Shown: positions 35,993 through 48,000, counted from the stretch's first letter. The stretch: DNA of 64,000 bases from Penicillus capitatus (GCA_965649825.1 OZ287698.1:1612001-1676000); one strand, 5' to 3'. The notes: generated from the sequence alone by a model not told the origin. A program made the numbers and translations.

Positions 35993-36697
35993 ATGTACGT
36001 TCGTTGTTGCAGGGAACCAACGTATCGTTCGTTTGTTTTTGTGTCCGATTTCGCGAAACGAACATTCCTTATGAGGCGTCGTCGTTTAAAAGGAGATCAA
36101 ATGCGTCTCCTTGATCAATACCTACTAAGCGACAGCGACGAACTGAAAACATTTAGACAACATACTAACGAATTGATGTCCGCGCTGGACATTACGCCGT
36201 CGCAAGTCGCCATGAGAATTTTTAAGCAACGCAGTTCCTTTTTTAGTGGAAGTGAGTTTTCTTTCTTGACAAATGGCTGAGTTTGTAATTCAGGTCGACG
36301 TAGTTCACAGAGTACACGACGATTGAGTCATCAGACTCGCGGAAGCGGTTCTCGTGCCCCGGCGGAACAGTCAACGCACCATCCACCTGTGGCAGTTACA
36401 TGCGTTGCGCAGCAGTCAGCTTGCAACCCATCTCGTGAAGTGACGTCTGAAAGGGTTCGAGATGTCGATCGAATATACTCTCATGTTGAAGACTTAATTG
36501 GCAGATTACAACACATGTCGCAAATTCACACACATGGGGGGAGTTTAGGAGTGATTATAAACAGTTTATTATTGTTCACGCAAAACATCATGGAACAATT
36601 AAATCGATCGATCGATCAGATTGTTGGACTTGAAGAAACCGTTAAAAGTATTACTGAGTCCGTCGATAAAATACAAGGCGAGATGCACAATACTTGA
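35993..36697 (+). CDS. Small homeodomain-like / coiled-coil protein
   Basis: Two exons joined by a 42-nt intron (36252-36293, GTGAGT donor, TTCAG acceptor). The first exon (ATG 35993, alternative ATG 36071) has RRRRLKGDQMRLLDQYLLSD and, after a helix, LDITPSQVAMRIFKQRSSFF. This looks like a homeobox-type three-helix fold with recognition-helix core ITPSQVAMRIFKQR, although the invariant Trp is replaced. The second exon has a Ser/Arg-rich linker and a C-terminal helical region (IYSHVEDLIGRLQHMSQIHT; heptad-like SIDQIVGLEETVKSITESVD) that could dimerise. A DNA-binding regulator is the likely role. The family is not certain, and the protein is short (about 220 residues). Confidence 0.5.
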
Positions 36698-37387
36698 TCA
36701 TTTACCCGACCGATTGTTAAAGCTACGAGCAGACTACAACAGTTGTCTTTGAACGGAGCGCTTTTATTGAGTGCGATATTCTGGTTTTGTGAAAATGAAC
36801 AGGACAGCGGATGGTTCTTTGATAAAGTTAAAGAACAGGAGTACTGACTGACACGGATCACCAAGTGAATCTTGGGCGACGAGAAGGGAGAAACGTTCGA
36901 CAGGCATGGGATTAAAAAGACTGACATAGATTTTAAAGGAAACATCGAACAATTATGAGACATGCTTGTTGTTTCTTATTGTGTCGCCATCGATCTGATA
37001 CCCGCCGATCCAACATCGCAGTTGTTTGACAGATTCGACGAAAACGAATGTGTATCCAATTCTGTTTAACATTCCTTTATGAACATTCTGGGATCGTTAG
37101 GTTACCAGCGACCGATCTCTGAGAGTCAGAATCGCAGGAGTCAACTGCCGAACCACAATGGCTTCTGTGTTTTGAAATCGGAGTCACTTTAAACGTGGTC
37201 GTTAGAACCGTCTGAGCCAGCCGATGGATGTCACTGTGTAAGGGAGTACTTTCGATTATCGGAATCCACCTCGTAGATTCTAAAACATTCATCTTGGTCA
37301 CAATGGCGTATAAAGACTTTTCCTCCTTATACTCTCCGCCTCACCCGTTCGATTCTAACTGACCTCTCGGTCACCACGTTCTCCCAG
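36698..37387. other. Intergenic, no supported gene
   Basis: About 690 bp. GTATAAAGA at about 37309 is a plausible TATA box, some 75 bp upstream of the Vps62-like start. No other feature is seen. Confidence 0.45.
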
Positions 37388-38297
37388 ATGCGTTGCCGAA
37401 ACCTATGCTTATTTCTCGCTCTGTCGCTCGGCGTTCTCTACACAATCTTCAGAATCCTCGAAGTAGTGTATCGGCACTTCATTTTCTATCCTAGACATTG
37501 CGCGTGTCATACAGAAAGATTTCGTGACGACAAAAACACTAACAGAATGCGCAAGAAATAATTCTCCGAACATCACTGACGTGAATCCGCAAGCCCTGAA
37601 CAACACTGACGCGAATCTACCGGACTGCGGTGATGACGACGGTCTGTCCACTGCTGCAGGATGCCATGGCAATGAATCCGAGACGGATGATACCAAGAAG
37701 TTAACTGTGGAATACACAGCACACTACAGGTTGGCATGGAATGACCGTGGAAGTGGTGGAAATCATGATGTTTCTGTGTACAAACCCATTCCCGACAGTG
37801 ACAGCGAAGTGGTGGGTACTGTAGCTGTGAAGGGATATAACTCACCAAACGAACCCGTAATTGTTTTTGTTTATTCGACAAGCACTGATGTCGCAAGGAA
37901 AGCGGAAGATTTCGAACTTATTTATAAGGACAGCGGCACGGGTGCTTATAAGGATGGATCTGTTTGGAGACCCACGTGCCCAGATGGATACTTCAGTGTT
38001 TCCGACTTTGCGCAGTCTGGATACACTTGGCCAGGTGTTTTGTATGAGAGTGTTAAAATAAGGCCTTGTATTGTAAAAAGTTGTCTTACCCAGTGCGAAG
38101 CCGAGTGGATATGGAATGACAAAGGAACTGGAGGGGATCAAGATGTCGTGTTCTATAGAGTTTGGGGCGGTGTGGATAGGTACGGATCCGATGTTGGACA
38201 TTCAGGCGGATTTTTTAGAGCAATTTCTCAGTACAATACCGCTCCCAAAAAAGATCTTCTCCAATGTATCAAGTCGGAATGTGTGGAGGAGTTTTAG
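37388..38297 (+). CDS. Secreted Vps62/DUF946-domain protein
   Basis: Exon 1 (ATG 37388) encodes a signal peptide/anchor (CLFLALSLGVLYTIF). A 52-nt intron (37463-37514) joins it in frame to the main exon. The body contains two copies of the DUF946/Vps62 pattern: AWNDRGSGGNHDVSVYKPIP ... VWRPTCPDGYFSVSDFAQSG, and IWNDKGTGGDQDVVFYRVWG. Between signal peptide and domain lies an Asn/Asp-rich linker with several N-glycosylation sequons. Vps62-like proteins occur in fungi, plants and protists with unclear function; the fold is beta-rich and often extracellular. It is the first of a run of secreted-domain genes to 50.2 kb. The total (about 280 residues) is short for the family, which often exceeds 500. 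Confidence 0.7.
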
Positions 38298-38922
38298 AGA
38301 TCTCTTTCTGGCGCTTTGTCGAAACTAAAAAGCCTCCCATTATTGGACAGAAGTGGATAGTTTTGAGTATCTGCAGGGATGCTCTGTAAGCTGCTTCTTC
38401 TTTTTTTATCCCACAAAACTGTCATTATGTATGGGTGGGTAGACACCCACCCAAAACGGACATGAACGAGAAGAACACCTCTTTATCTTACGGATTGTGA
38501 ATGGATGGCTGCTGGTTTAATTTATATCTGACAGTTTCTTCACAGGCGTCATCAGATCTATAATCGTCCAATGCATCATTGTCGTGGTAAAAATGTAGCC
38601 ATTAAACGCGAGACTGCTCACACTTCTACATGTGACAAGAAGTAACACTGGTGCTCCGCAAGCAAGCGACCAACCGATACAAATCGTATGACTCCATTCT
38701 AGTCTGCTATGATTGACTTTCGACTGCCAGATCAAATACTGTCACGGTTTTGTTCATGAATTCTTTTCAAATTTTTCAGAGCGAGGTCAAGCAGATGTCG
38801 CATCGATGTAAGTTCCACGTTTACCTGCATGTATACATTTCAACGCCGAGCGTAGAGAAGACGATTGATCGCCTGCATCTGTGACGTTCGACGTCGGACG
38901 GGGTTCCATTTCGTGTAGGGGA
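38298..38922. other. Intergenic with a perfect GC-rich hairpin
   Basis: About 625 bp without a gene. At 38432-38453, 135 bp after the Vps62 stop, TGGGTGGGT and ACCCACCCA form a perfect 9-bp stem with a 4-nt loop. It could shape the 3' end of the upstream transcript. Function unknown. Confidence 0.5.
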
Positions 38923-39375
38923 ATGATTTCCTATTGTCTACTTGTCTTCGCATCAACTGCTTTTTCGTTCGATGCGGACGCATTCTATGGGACTGACTGT
39001 CGCGGCGACGACAGCTGACACAGAATGTATTGACGGAATCTGCCCCAACTCGTCACAGAGACTGTATCTGCATGTCAGGGAGCACGACGGCCTCTCTTTT
39101 CTTGCATTGATGACTCGTTTCCCGCGGTGAGTTATCTATACTCCATCGGCAAGAAAGGGATTAGTAGACTTTTCGGCTCTTCTGCTGTAACCGTCGAGAA
39201 CGCAGCGAACGATCTCTTTTATTTAAAAGTCGGCGACTCGTTCTTCATTCCAGCGTCAAAATGCCTGAAATGTCAGACGGTGAAGCCCTTAATGTTTTCG
39301 GAATGGCGTCCCAGCTGTCGAATCCGCATGGCGAGTAGGAGAAACGCACAACGCGCGCCATTGCCATTTCAATGA
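38923..39375 (+). CDS. Possible secreted LysM-like protein
   Basis: The ATG at 38923 begins a signal peptide (MISYCLLVFASTAFSF). In a different frame from about 39035 the sequence VTETVSACQGARRPLFSCID leads into SYLYSIGKKGISRLFG ... NDLFYLKVGDSFFIPASKC. This follows the LysM plan (xYSI....gis...l...N....L.vGd.l.IP) and ends in a Cys pair (CLKC). The frames must be joined by an intron between 38990 and 39030 that I could not place exactly. LysM domains bind N-acetylglucosamine polymers. Assignment is tentative, and the C-terminus after CLKC is low quality. Confidence 0.4.
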
Positions 39376-40235
39376 CTGTCTTATTCAGTTATTCGTTTTC
39401 TGCACGAGCGTTGCCGTGACCAAGACCGACCGAAAGATGATATGTCTTATCAGTGATGGCTGCTAAGTCACGTGGTGGTCTTTTCTAATTCATAGATGCC
39501 ATCCTGACAAAGACAGCTATAAATGTGTTCTCTATCCTGATTGATCGCGATACTCCTGATTTTGTATTTAACAGTACAACCAATTACTGGTCAGGTCGTA
39601 CAAATCTTATGCGCCATGCAGTCTACTGGGTTTGCTTCTTTCTTCTCTTATGGGTGGAAGAAGTGATTCGACAAGCTAAGCTAATGCGTTCTTTGGAAGG
39701 TTTTCGATACACAAGTGGATATTTCTATGTCCGTGGCCTATTGAGGAAAACATCAAACGTTGGAAAGTCGACAGAAGATCGCCATTCAAACGAAAGTAAA
39801 TGTCAAAGCTCCTACTGTCCAGACAGCATCGATGCATCGTATTTGATTAGTGAAGCACACAAGTTTTTTTGCAGTGGACATGGTTTCTGCGAAGAGTCGT
39901 TCCTTCCTGGGATATGATGGACATGGAGGCAGTGGACGGGATTGGAGGTCGAATGGACAGCGGTCGATTGCAGCCACACGAAGACGCCCTTCGTTTCGTT
40001 CAAGTTTTCTTCATGTCTTTGGCAGAGTATCATAAAAAGGAAAGTGACGCACCGACGACCTTATTACTGTTCGTGTCAAGGATCCTTCTGACAGCAATCC
40101 TACCTCAATGCTATCCTAATCCATGAAGCTATCTGTGTTCCGATATCAAATCAGATTCGCCAGATAATTGCCTCTTCGTTTCGTATCCGTGCTGTCGCGC
40201 GACCCTCTCCGACAATAAATTATCACGTTAGAGGG
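39376..40235. other. Mostly non-coding; one weak open frame
   Basis: A 130-codon frame at 39525-39917 contains one hydrophobic span (VYWVCFFLLLWVEEVI) and a Cys-containing tail (CPDSIDASYL). It has no recognisable domain and I do not call it a gene. Nothing else is supported. Confidence 0.3.
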
Positions 40236-40244
40236 TATATAAAT
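40236..40244 (+). promoter_or_regulatory. TATA box upstream of the Pmp-like gene
   Basis: TATATAAAT lies within GGGTATATAAATACAAC, a canonical core promoter context, about 60-80 bp before the first signal-peptide-like frame of the downstream gene. Confidence 0.5.
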
Positions 40245-40299
40245 ACAACTAAACTCAAACCTCGGCAGCAGAGTTCAGTGTCGTATTTTGCGTGTTTTG

Positions 40300-41640
40300 T
40301 TTTCCACTGAATGTTTTCGAACTTGCCGACTGGTTTCGAGAACATGTCACGGCGTGCTACAAATCTTCTCTCCAAGTGTTTCGTGGCACACTCTGTGTTC
40401 TCACCGTTTTAGCGGCAGCGGAAGAAACTTCTCAAGATGAACATAAGAACACCACTGCGTTGATTTAACGCGACGGTGTTGAACGGGTTGGAATTTAGTC
40501 TTAAAGGCGACATCCTCGATTAGTCCTGAAGCGTTTTGCGTAAAAACGATAGCTCTCTTTTATCCATTCGGTTTCCAGATAACGGCTCCAGTTTGCTGCA
40601 AACAATGACCGACCAAGTAGCCGGCGGGCGCAGGGACAACATGGCACGTTGCTGGCGCTTTCCTAGACGAATATGGTTTGCAAGACGCCATCGACTGCGC
40701 AAGAGACGGAGATGGCATTTTGATAAGCGCTTCAAGCACCGTCCAACCGCCGAAGCCACTTGAAATTACAAGGCGACTCGAGATTCGACAGGACCAATCA
40801 GATGCCGCAAAGACGAAGGCAGAGGATGACACGAGAACAACATTGACATGTCCTTCGAACGACAGGATTTTACTCATCGAGTGCGTTTTCACTGCAAGGC
40901 AATGCACAGGAAGCACTTCTGGCGTGTCTAGGAACGCGAACGTCGTCCTGGAGGATATCGTTATCCGACACCGCGCGTTCTTTGAGGACGGTTCCGTCGA
41001 CGTCAAGTGCAACGCATCCTCGGATGAACTCTTCGTCTTCAAGATATCGAACGTGGACTTTGTCGACAACAGTAATCCTAGTGAATCAGTTAGATTCTCT
41101 GTCCGAAATGAAGCCTGCATCTCAGTTTCGATGGACAACGTCGTATTCAGTCGAAACACTTTTCTTTCGTGGCTTGTTGTTTGGCCAGAAGAACGAGATC
41201 AGAAATGTAGGCCTGTTTATGAACGTTCAGATCGGGTCAAAATCTACAAATGGCGTACGACTCCTTTGGACAAGGGACGGCTCGAACACGCTCGCCCACC
41301 GCGGAGGTCGTGACAGTTCTTGGAGTCCAGATTCCGATTGCTTCACATGGTTTTCCTGTCACGGCTCTTGTGGAGCCGAAAGACAATTTGTTTCAAACGA
41401 TCTGGTAGGAGACTTGACAGACGGAAAAGGGAACATCGTGATGGGATCGCCTCTCGTGGAACCTGGAGACTATTCTGCAGATCTGTCGATACAGAGGAAA
41501 CAGAGAAAAACATCACATTCACGGTCACCGCTCGCGAATGTCTGATTAACGAATCCCTAAAGGAAGACAACAAGGAGTGCCTTAAATGCGATCACAGAAA
41601 CTACAACTTCAATCCTGTCGATGGAAATTCCACAATCTGT
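40300..41640 (+). pseudogene. Pmp-repeat (pectin-lyase-like) surface protein, truncated and frameshifted
   Basis: A signal-like stretch (TLCVLTVLAAAEETSQ) near 40390-40440 is followed, after a gap, by LQDAIDCARDGDGILISASS and TLTCPSNDRILLIECV. This matches the start of the large Pmp-repeat gene on the opposite strand (LGEAFRNLRHGQTVVLENRS, VITCPPDDSAVLIRF), so the two are paralogues. Beta-helix-type repeats follow (VVLEDIVIRH, ISNVDFVDNS, MDNVVFSRNT). The reading frame then changes at about 41160 and again at about 41490 before NITFTVTARECLINES and KECLKCDHRNYNFN, equivalent to the Cys-rich segment before the membrane region in the paralogue. There the homology stops, within 20 bp of the MFS start. 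No membrane region is present. Frame changes may be real lesions or assembly indels. Confidence 0.55.
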
Positions 41641-43022
41641 CCTGTCGTTGCTATCGGAAGGACAAACTTCGGTCGCCGATTCCGACCTCGCTTCGCAGAC
41701 CGTTCGGAAACTCGACCGTCGATTTCTGGTTCTGCTGGTCGTGGTCGTTCTAATTGCTTACGCAGATCGAAGCAACATCGGATTCGCTGCACAAGATCTT
41801 TGCACCGAGCTGCATTTAACAAACGAAGAATACGGCAGGGGCGTCAGCTTGTTCTACGTGGGACACCTGCCGACTCAAATCATCGGAAACACCATGCTTA
41901 GACGCTTTGGCGCTCCTGTCTGGTTCGCCTTCATCGTTTTCTCATGGGGATGCGTCGCACTGTCCATGGGATTCGTCCAAACGGCGACGCATTTCTATAT
42001 TCTGTGCACATTGCTGGGTGTCGCAGAGGGAGGAACATTTCCAGCAGTGTGGTACACCATTTGTCTGTTTTATCCGGTGGATCGCGTGACAAGGGCCTAC
42101 GGTGCGATTGCGTTCGCCGTGTTTTCTCCATACCCATCTCATCTCCTATCTCAGCAGGACTGTTGAGTCTGGGTACGTATGTGGGTGTCGAGCGATGGAG
42201 GTTACTCTTTATTGTCGGGGGGCTAGTACCCATTCTTTTCTCGCCGGTCCTTTATTCTCTCCTACCGGATTCTCCTGAAACAGCTTCCTTTCTGGAAGCA
42301 GAAGAGAAACGATGGATCATACTGGAACATGATCTACAGCCGGACGCCTCTGGAGTTTCGTTCTGGCAGGAGGCCAAGGCCGTGTTCGCCAATGGAACAT
42401 GGAGGATGTGCACATTTTGTTCCTCCATCGACTTTGCAATCTTCAATTCCGTCGTGTTCTGGGCGACGCTGCTGGTTATCGATATGATGTACGGGGAGGA
42501 CGAAGGAGAAGGAGAAGACGAAGAGAGTTGCGGTTCCGATAATGGCAACGAGGTCATTGCAGTGCTCGTGACCGCCATCCCATACTTGATCGCGGGAATG
42601 GCATGTCTTTTGGGCGTCGCTATGACGTCCGAAATCGTTCTCTGTTTTCATCCATCTCCTACGCTATCACTCGCATGGCGCTGCTGGCACACAGCAGGCA
42701 CTCCATCTTCATACTTCCTGCTGAGGTTTCTGTTGCTTATCTGCGCTATTACTGCCGATGGATTGTGTTTCCCGCACGTCGTTGCATTAGCATTTACAAT
42801 GTGTTCACCAATCTCAGTGCTGTGGTGGCCCCCATCGTCTTTGGGAAACTAATGGACGTTGCAGGACCGGAGGTGGCGATGTCCGCGTCCGGCGGCGGCT
42901 ATCTGTTCATAGCGCTGCTGGTTTTCTCCGTAAGAGATCCATTTGTCGAAGAAGCGACGGAGAGAAGGGTTGCCAGAAGCAGTTTAGCTTGGAGAAGGTC
43001 GAACCCACATCCTTCCGCTTAG
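41621..43022 (+). CDS. MFS transporter, anion:cation symporter type (two apparent frameshifts)
   Basis: The ATG at 41621 opens a major facilitator of the ACS/phthalate-permease type, which moves organic or inorganic anions with a cation. TM1 carries LIAYADRSNIGFAAQDL (family YxDRxNIGxA), followed by GVSLFYVGHLPTQIIGNTML, RRFGAPVWFAFIVFSWGCVA and LLGVAEGGTFPAVWYTICLF (the AExGxxP motif). At about 42121 a T4 run interrupts the frame: a fifth T restores AVFFSIPISSPISAGLLSLG. The middle continues with ERWRLLFIVGGLVPILFSPV and an acidic loop, and a second phase change near 42630 precedes the C-terminal helices (NLSAVVAPIVFGKLMDVAGP). The tail is basic. The first 20 bp overlap the end of the Pmp-like fragment in another frame. 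Real gene or recent pseudogene cannot be decided here. Confidence 0.7.
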
Positions 43023-43487
43023 CAGTTGCCGTTGCTGTTCCAGATCCCTTTCTATGTCACCGAGCCATCCAAGCTAACGATGCATCTGAGTCATCTGGTC
43101 GATCTCCGACTCCAAGTTCATCATGTGTGGGATAGCAGAGTACACGAATCTTATGCATTTACATAACAAGAGTGTTATTCACTTTTTTGTCACTGTAAAA
43201 CCTCGGTGCTGTCTAACTAAGCGATCGAAAGTCGGTGCTGAAAATCGGTGCTGTAGGTAAGAAACGCCACCTTTAGTCTTTCGCCGTCCATTATCTGTCT
43301 TCCAAAAAGCCCCGACTGGAAGCAGTAAAGAAAGAGGAGCGTTTTCTTTAGTGGATCACCGACCGTGAGAGAAAACCGAGTCCAATGGATGATTCTGTTT
43401 GAGCCAATATTCATGATGCCTCTTCGGTCGACTATTTAATCCCGTCGGCTGTTTGTTTTTTGCACGTTTTCTTTGATCTTCGACGAT
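43023..43487. other. Intergenic, no supported gene
   Basis: 465 bp. It contains three near copies of CGGTGCTG at about 43200-43255. Presumably holds the promoter of the propeller gene at 43488. Confidence 0.4.
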
Positions 43488-44672
43488 ATGCGTTGTCAAA
43501 TCGTTCTCCTTTTCCTGACGATCTTGCATACGTTGGGTTCCTCACATTGTTACGTACCCGATGGAGAGGTAGATCACACTGTCATGTGTAAAAGCCCTTT
43601 CTTTCTTCTGGGAACGCGGTTCGCAAGAACGTTGCAACGAGCAACGCAATGTGCATCAAAGCGAAGAAAATCACAAAGGTCCTCAACCAAGCGTATGCGC
43701 CGCCATGCTGCACCGAAGAGGCCGAAGGAAAGATCGACTGTTTTGTTGCCGACAACGAACTGAACATTATTTTCATCGGCATTGACACAACGGGATGCTA
43801 GCACGTATACACTACTCCGAACGATCTCGGAGGAAACGCTTACAGCGGAATAGAATGCGCCAGCAGTGCTGAAGGATGCGTTGATGTCCTGACGCTGACG
43901 TTGGACCATCGATACACGAAGAAGTCGAACACTTTAGGTGGATGGGATTCAGATTGGTCTATTCACCCGAGATTTTACGTTATCTCGGACCGGTCAGAAT
44001 GTGTATACTCTACAGCCAGTCGTCTTGACTGTTTCAACAGAGGACTTACTAATGATGGGGGCAATCATTTTGCTATCGACGGAGCTTGGAAGCAAGGTAA
44101 AGCCACAGAATCCGGCCTCGTTCACTCTCCTTGTCAGTGCATTACGCGCAATGAGGAAGAGATAGACTGTTTTGCAATCCGAAAAAGTGATAATAAGGTT
44201 GAACCATATCCCATTTCGCATCTCAGAATCGTTAATGATGATCTTAAGCCATGGGAGAACATAGGCCGTGAAGTACAGAACGAAGGCACGGCTACAGGCA
44301 CTGAAGATAGAATGGATCTCTTTGGTCTTGGATGGAACAATCAAATCATGTGGGTGACGTGGAATGAGGGCGAAGGCTGGGCGGGGAAGCTGTACAGATC
44401 TCGGAGGCCACTTCCTGTCGGATCCAAAATGCATCAGCTCTATCGATTCGTACACGATCTGGTGCATCGCCGTCGGCAACGATGGATACAAACTCTACTC
44501 TGCGGACATTTCATGTGACAATATATGTTCGGATTATGGGCCAGATTCATTGCCCTTTGGGACTCAAGTCCTTCCGTCCTTTAATCACGATGCCGCGGGT
44601 ATATTTTCGGCGTCGTCAGAGTGGTTATCGGATTCACAGATGAAACGGTTTGAGATGGCGCTGATGCGATAA
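43488..44672 (+). pseudogene. Secreted PLL/DUF346-like beta-propeller protein with an in-frame stop and a frameshift
   Basis: The ATG at 43488 gives a signal peptide (IVLLFLTILHTLGSSHC). A 59-nt intron (43569-43627) joins DGE to NVATSNAMCIKAKKI in phase. The body shows repeated blades with the pattern (I/L)DCF(V/A/N)...: KIDCFVADNELNIIFIGID, SRLDCFNRGLTNDGGNHFAI, EIDCFAIRKSDNKVEPYPI and DRMDLFGLGWNNQIMWVTWN. Each is followed by a W-rich turn, as in PLL-like or tectonin-type lectin propellers. A TAG at 43799-43801 interrupts the same frame in the first blade. Near 44385, at GGGCGGGG, a one-base shift is needed to continue into SCTDLGGHFLSDPKCI and the last blade. No splice removes the stop without deleting a conserved blade strand. 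Glycan binding is inferred from fold resemblance only. Confidence 0.55.
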
Positions 44673-45023
44673 CGGAGGAGACATGAGAAACCTCGAGTCC
44701 ATCAGGCGGGCATTCCATCCTTACGCATCAGACTCGCTGGACAATTTTCCACGCAGAAAGTACTTCTGCCATAACACCCACAATCAAGTGTGCATCATCC
44801 ATCGTCTGCGCTTTGTGCTCCTTGGTATCAGTTCTTTTTCGTTATGGATGACTTAAATAACAGATTAAGAATGTGAATAGTGTTATTCTTCTGATCTTCA
44901 TAGAAGTAAACGTGGTAGTTTTGTTACTGATGTGTCCCGATCTCCCCCTCCTTTGAAGAAAGGAGGGTTAAACCCGGTGATGAGAAATCAAATGGACTCA
45001 AAACTCTACTGATTTGTAGTATG
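44673..45023. other. Convergent intergenic region with a perfect hairpin
   Basis: About 350 bp between two convergent genes. At 44946-44967 CCCTCCTTT and AAAGGAGGG form a 9-bp stem with a GAAG loop. It is placed where both 3' ends would fall, so it may act in transcript ends. No gene here. Confidence 0.5.
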
Positions 45024-48000
45024 CTAACGTCGTCGTCGGTTAGAAAGGAAGGAAACGAAGAAAATGAACATGACAAAGAACACAAAGAGAATGAACAGTG
45101 CATTAAGAGTAAGAACAGCAACTTCCAGTGTTGTCTTCAGTGTTTCTGTTGTCTCGGGATCACCAAACAGAATAGCTGAATGGAAGACCGAGATCGATGT
45201 GAGCAGTGATGCCGTCTCCAACGCTTGCAATCCACGACACGATCTTCCCCATTTGGCCATCGAACGCAAACGGCTTTGATTGTTCTGTGGATCCTCATGT
45301 TCCTGTTGAGGATCTTCGGATTTGCGCATTATGAAAGGTCCAAAAACCCAGTGGATGGCTAGAGCAATAATCAGGATTCCTAGACTAAGGGCGGCCTGGA
45401 GATTGGTCCCTCTCCTTGCGGCAAAGATAACTGCCGCTGCTACAAGTCCTTTTCTCAGTGCACTGAGGATTTCCCGGAAGAAGAAAGCGATACCAAGTTC
45501 AGAAATTTCACGATGATCAACACCGTCAGCACCGGCTGCATTTCTATTCCCAATCTTCTTCAAGTCTTTTACAATCCACAATAAAAGAAAAATGATAAGC
45601 AAATGCAGAATGACAAGACCGGCAATTCCCACATACTTCACCAGTCTATGATCGCCTTCGAAACAGTACAGAGTCGGATCTACTACCCACACAGAGGCCT
45701 TTTCCAGAGCATACAGATCATACTCATTTGGCGGCTCGGATTGATCCCTATCTACTCGAATACAGTTGAGTGCCTTCATCAATTCCAACGAAAGGTCGCC
45801 ATAGGAAAAAGCGAGAGTGGCAAGTAAGGCGATGGCAAAGAATGTTCTCTTTGGGACAATGTCAGACTGATCGTTATTGGAATTCCCACAACATTGACGC
45901 AGCCACATAAAAAGACATCCTGCAATGACGATAAAAAAACCGAAGCAGACTGGAAGACCAATCCGGAGGAAGAGAGCCTTAACTGTACCGAGTCCATTCT
46001 CGCCGTGGACATTATCTTCGAAAATACATTCGAACGGAACATAGTATGTTCCGACGGCAGGCGTCATCGTGAAATCTAGGGAAACATCTCCATCAGTGTC
46101 CTCTGGGACTAACTAGGTTTCTCCGGTGGTACCTTGTAATCTGAGAAGATGCTGAATGATGTCAGGCCAGTCCACATGGATATTCATTGCCAAACTTGTG
46201 ACTTGCATGTAGTTAACGAATATCTGGAGAAGAAGGAAATGCTCGTATCCAGCCAGTCAAAAGAGAAAATGAACCTCGAAAACAATATCCGCTCCTCCAT
46301 CAGTCTGTCCAGGCAAGGCTATGCCACCCGCTCGTCTTCCACTTTGGACAATGTTTTTGAACGATTTAAGCATCGAGAATACTGCCCCAAACATCGCGAT
46401 AAAGCTTATTCCTGTTGAAAATGTAATGAGCCTGAATGCCGCCTTTCTGCTTTGCGGGCACTTAACACATTCGCCACCAGCAGAGAGCCCATAACCTGCT
46501 TCACAAGAACCACACAAAATACCATTGTATCCAGGAGAGCATTGCATGTAGTCATCGTATGAAGGACGCGGCGTCATTCCATGTTTGTCTAATATATAAG
46601 CATTCAATGTGGCGATCTCAGCGGATATCCTGTCGCTGTCTTCATAATACGCTCTCAAGACTGCCTCNNNNNNNNNNNNNNNNNNNNNNNNNNNNNNNNN
46701 NNNNNNNNNNNNNNNNNNNNNNNNNNNNNNNNNNNNNNNNNNNNNNNNNNNNNNNNNNNNNNNNNNNACGGTCAGGACGTTTGCAAGCTTCTTTGATAAT
46801 GCATTCATGAAATTGTGGAGAGAAGGGAGTCGAGTGCCAATAACCATCGACTGGAACGAGGCTGGATCTGCCACTGCATTTGGCATGATGCTCACAATCA
46901 CTGCATGCGCTGGAGGATGTATTGAAGGAATAGTAATCCACTAGACAAGGCTGACACTCATAGTCTGCTTCGATCTCTCCAGGAAAGCATTCCCTGGTAG
47001 AGAATGTCAAGTTTGTTCTCAGCAGTCCAGAACGAAAAATGATCTCGGAAGTACTTCCAATGCCAATCCCCAAAGTATTATTCACATTAAAGATTCCGTT
47101 TGACGCCAGATAATCTTGTTCCCCGACGATAGCCGTTGACACCAAGAGCATGTGCAGTTCTGTCGAAAACTCTCTGTCCGGCGTTGCACAGCACTCAGAA
47201 TCTTACCTGCATCGGCAATGCCGCCAGTGATTGTCTGATTGAAGGCATCCTTGACGGCGATTCTGATGCCATCCGATTTATTCCTGGCACAATCTTCAGG
47301 ACTTTGGCACAATGGCATCAGGGTCTCTCCTCCCGTGTGGTTGACGATTGGAGACGCGGGATTTAGCAGCATCAATGCATAGACACCGCTTGCGATGTTG
47401 TTCCCGTATTCTCCATCCGCGTCCTGCACACCACATGTGAACGATCACGAGACTCGAAAGTGTGATCGGCGACTGTCACCAGAACAGTGTTGTTCCGCAG
47501 TCGCAGACAGTACTCTTTTGAAAGCCGATCGGACTTCGATGCAGACAATACATCCATCCACCCCTCTGGATCGAGTGCGTCGCAGCCGACGAGAACGGAC
47601 TCTGGATGGGAGACAAACCATCCTCCAGCTCCGTACTGGGCAACGTTTCCTGTTGCGTTGACGTTCACCAGTCGAAAGAGTCGACAGGGCTCCGTTGTTG
47701 GTCGGATCTCCGGACAGTCCCTCTGACGATTTCGGTTCCAGCCGTCTCCGGCCACTAGCACAGATGCAGCGCCTGGACAAATGCCTCAGAGAATGATGAA
47801 TTTTGTCTGCGAAGGGAAATACCTCCTACGGAAGCGACGTTGCCATCGAAGACCACTTCTGTCAAGATGACATCGCCGATCGAGCTCTCTGGCAGGACGC
47901 TGTATACCAGACACATACCACCGCCACCGCCCTCTCCGCAGGTGGAGGAGGGAGATGCAGTGTACGACAGATCGTCAGATTGTGTAGCCTGCTGGAGCAG

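Noticed and set aside
43790-43810. Intron ending at GCTAG that would remove the TAG stop
   Set aside because: The only phase-0 donor would delete VADNELNIIFIGID, a conserved blade strand.
46668-46767. Open frames reading through the N run on both strands
   Set aside because: They are artefacts of 100 N translated as X.
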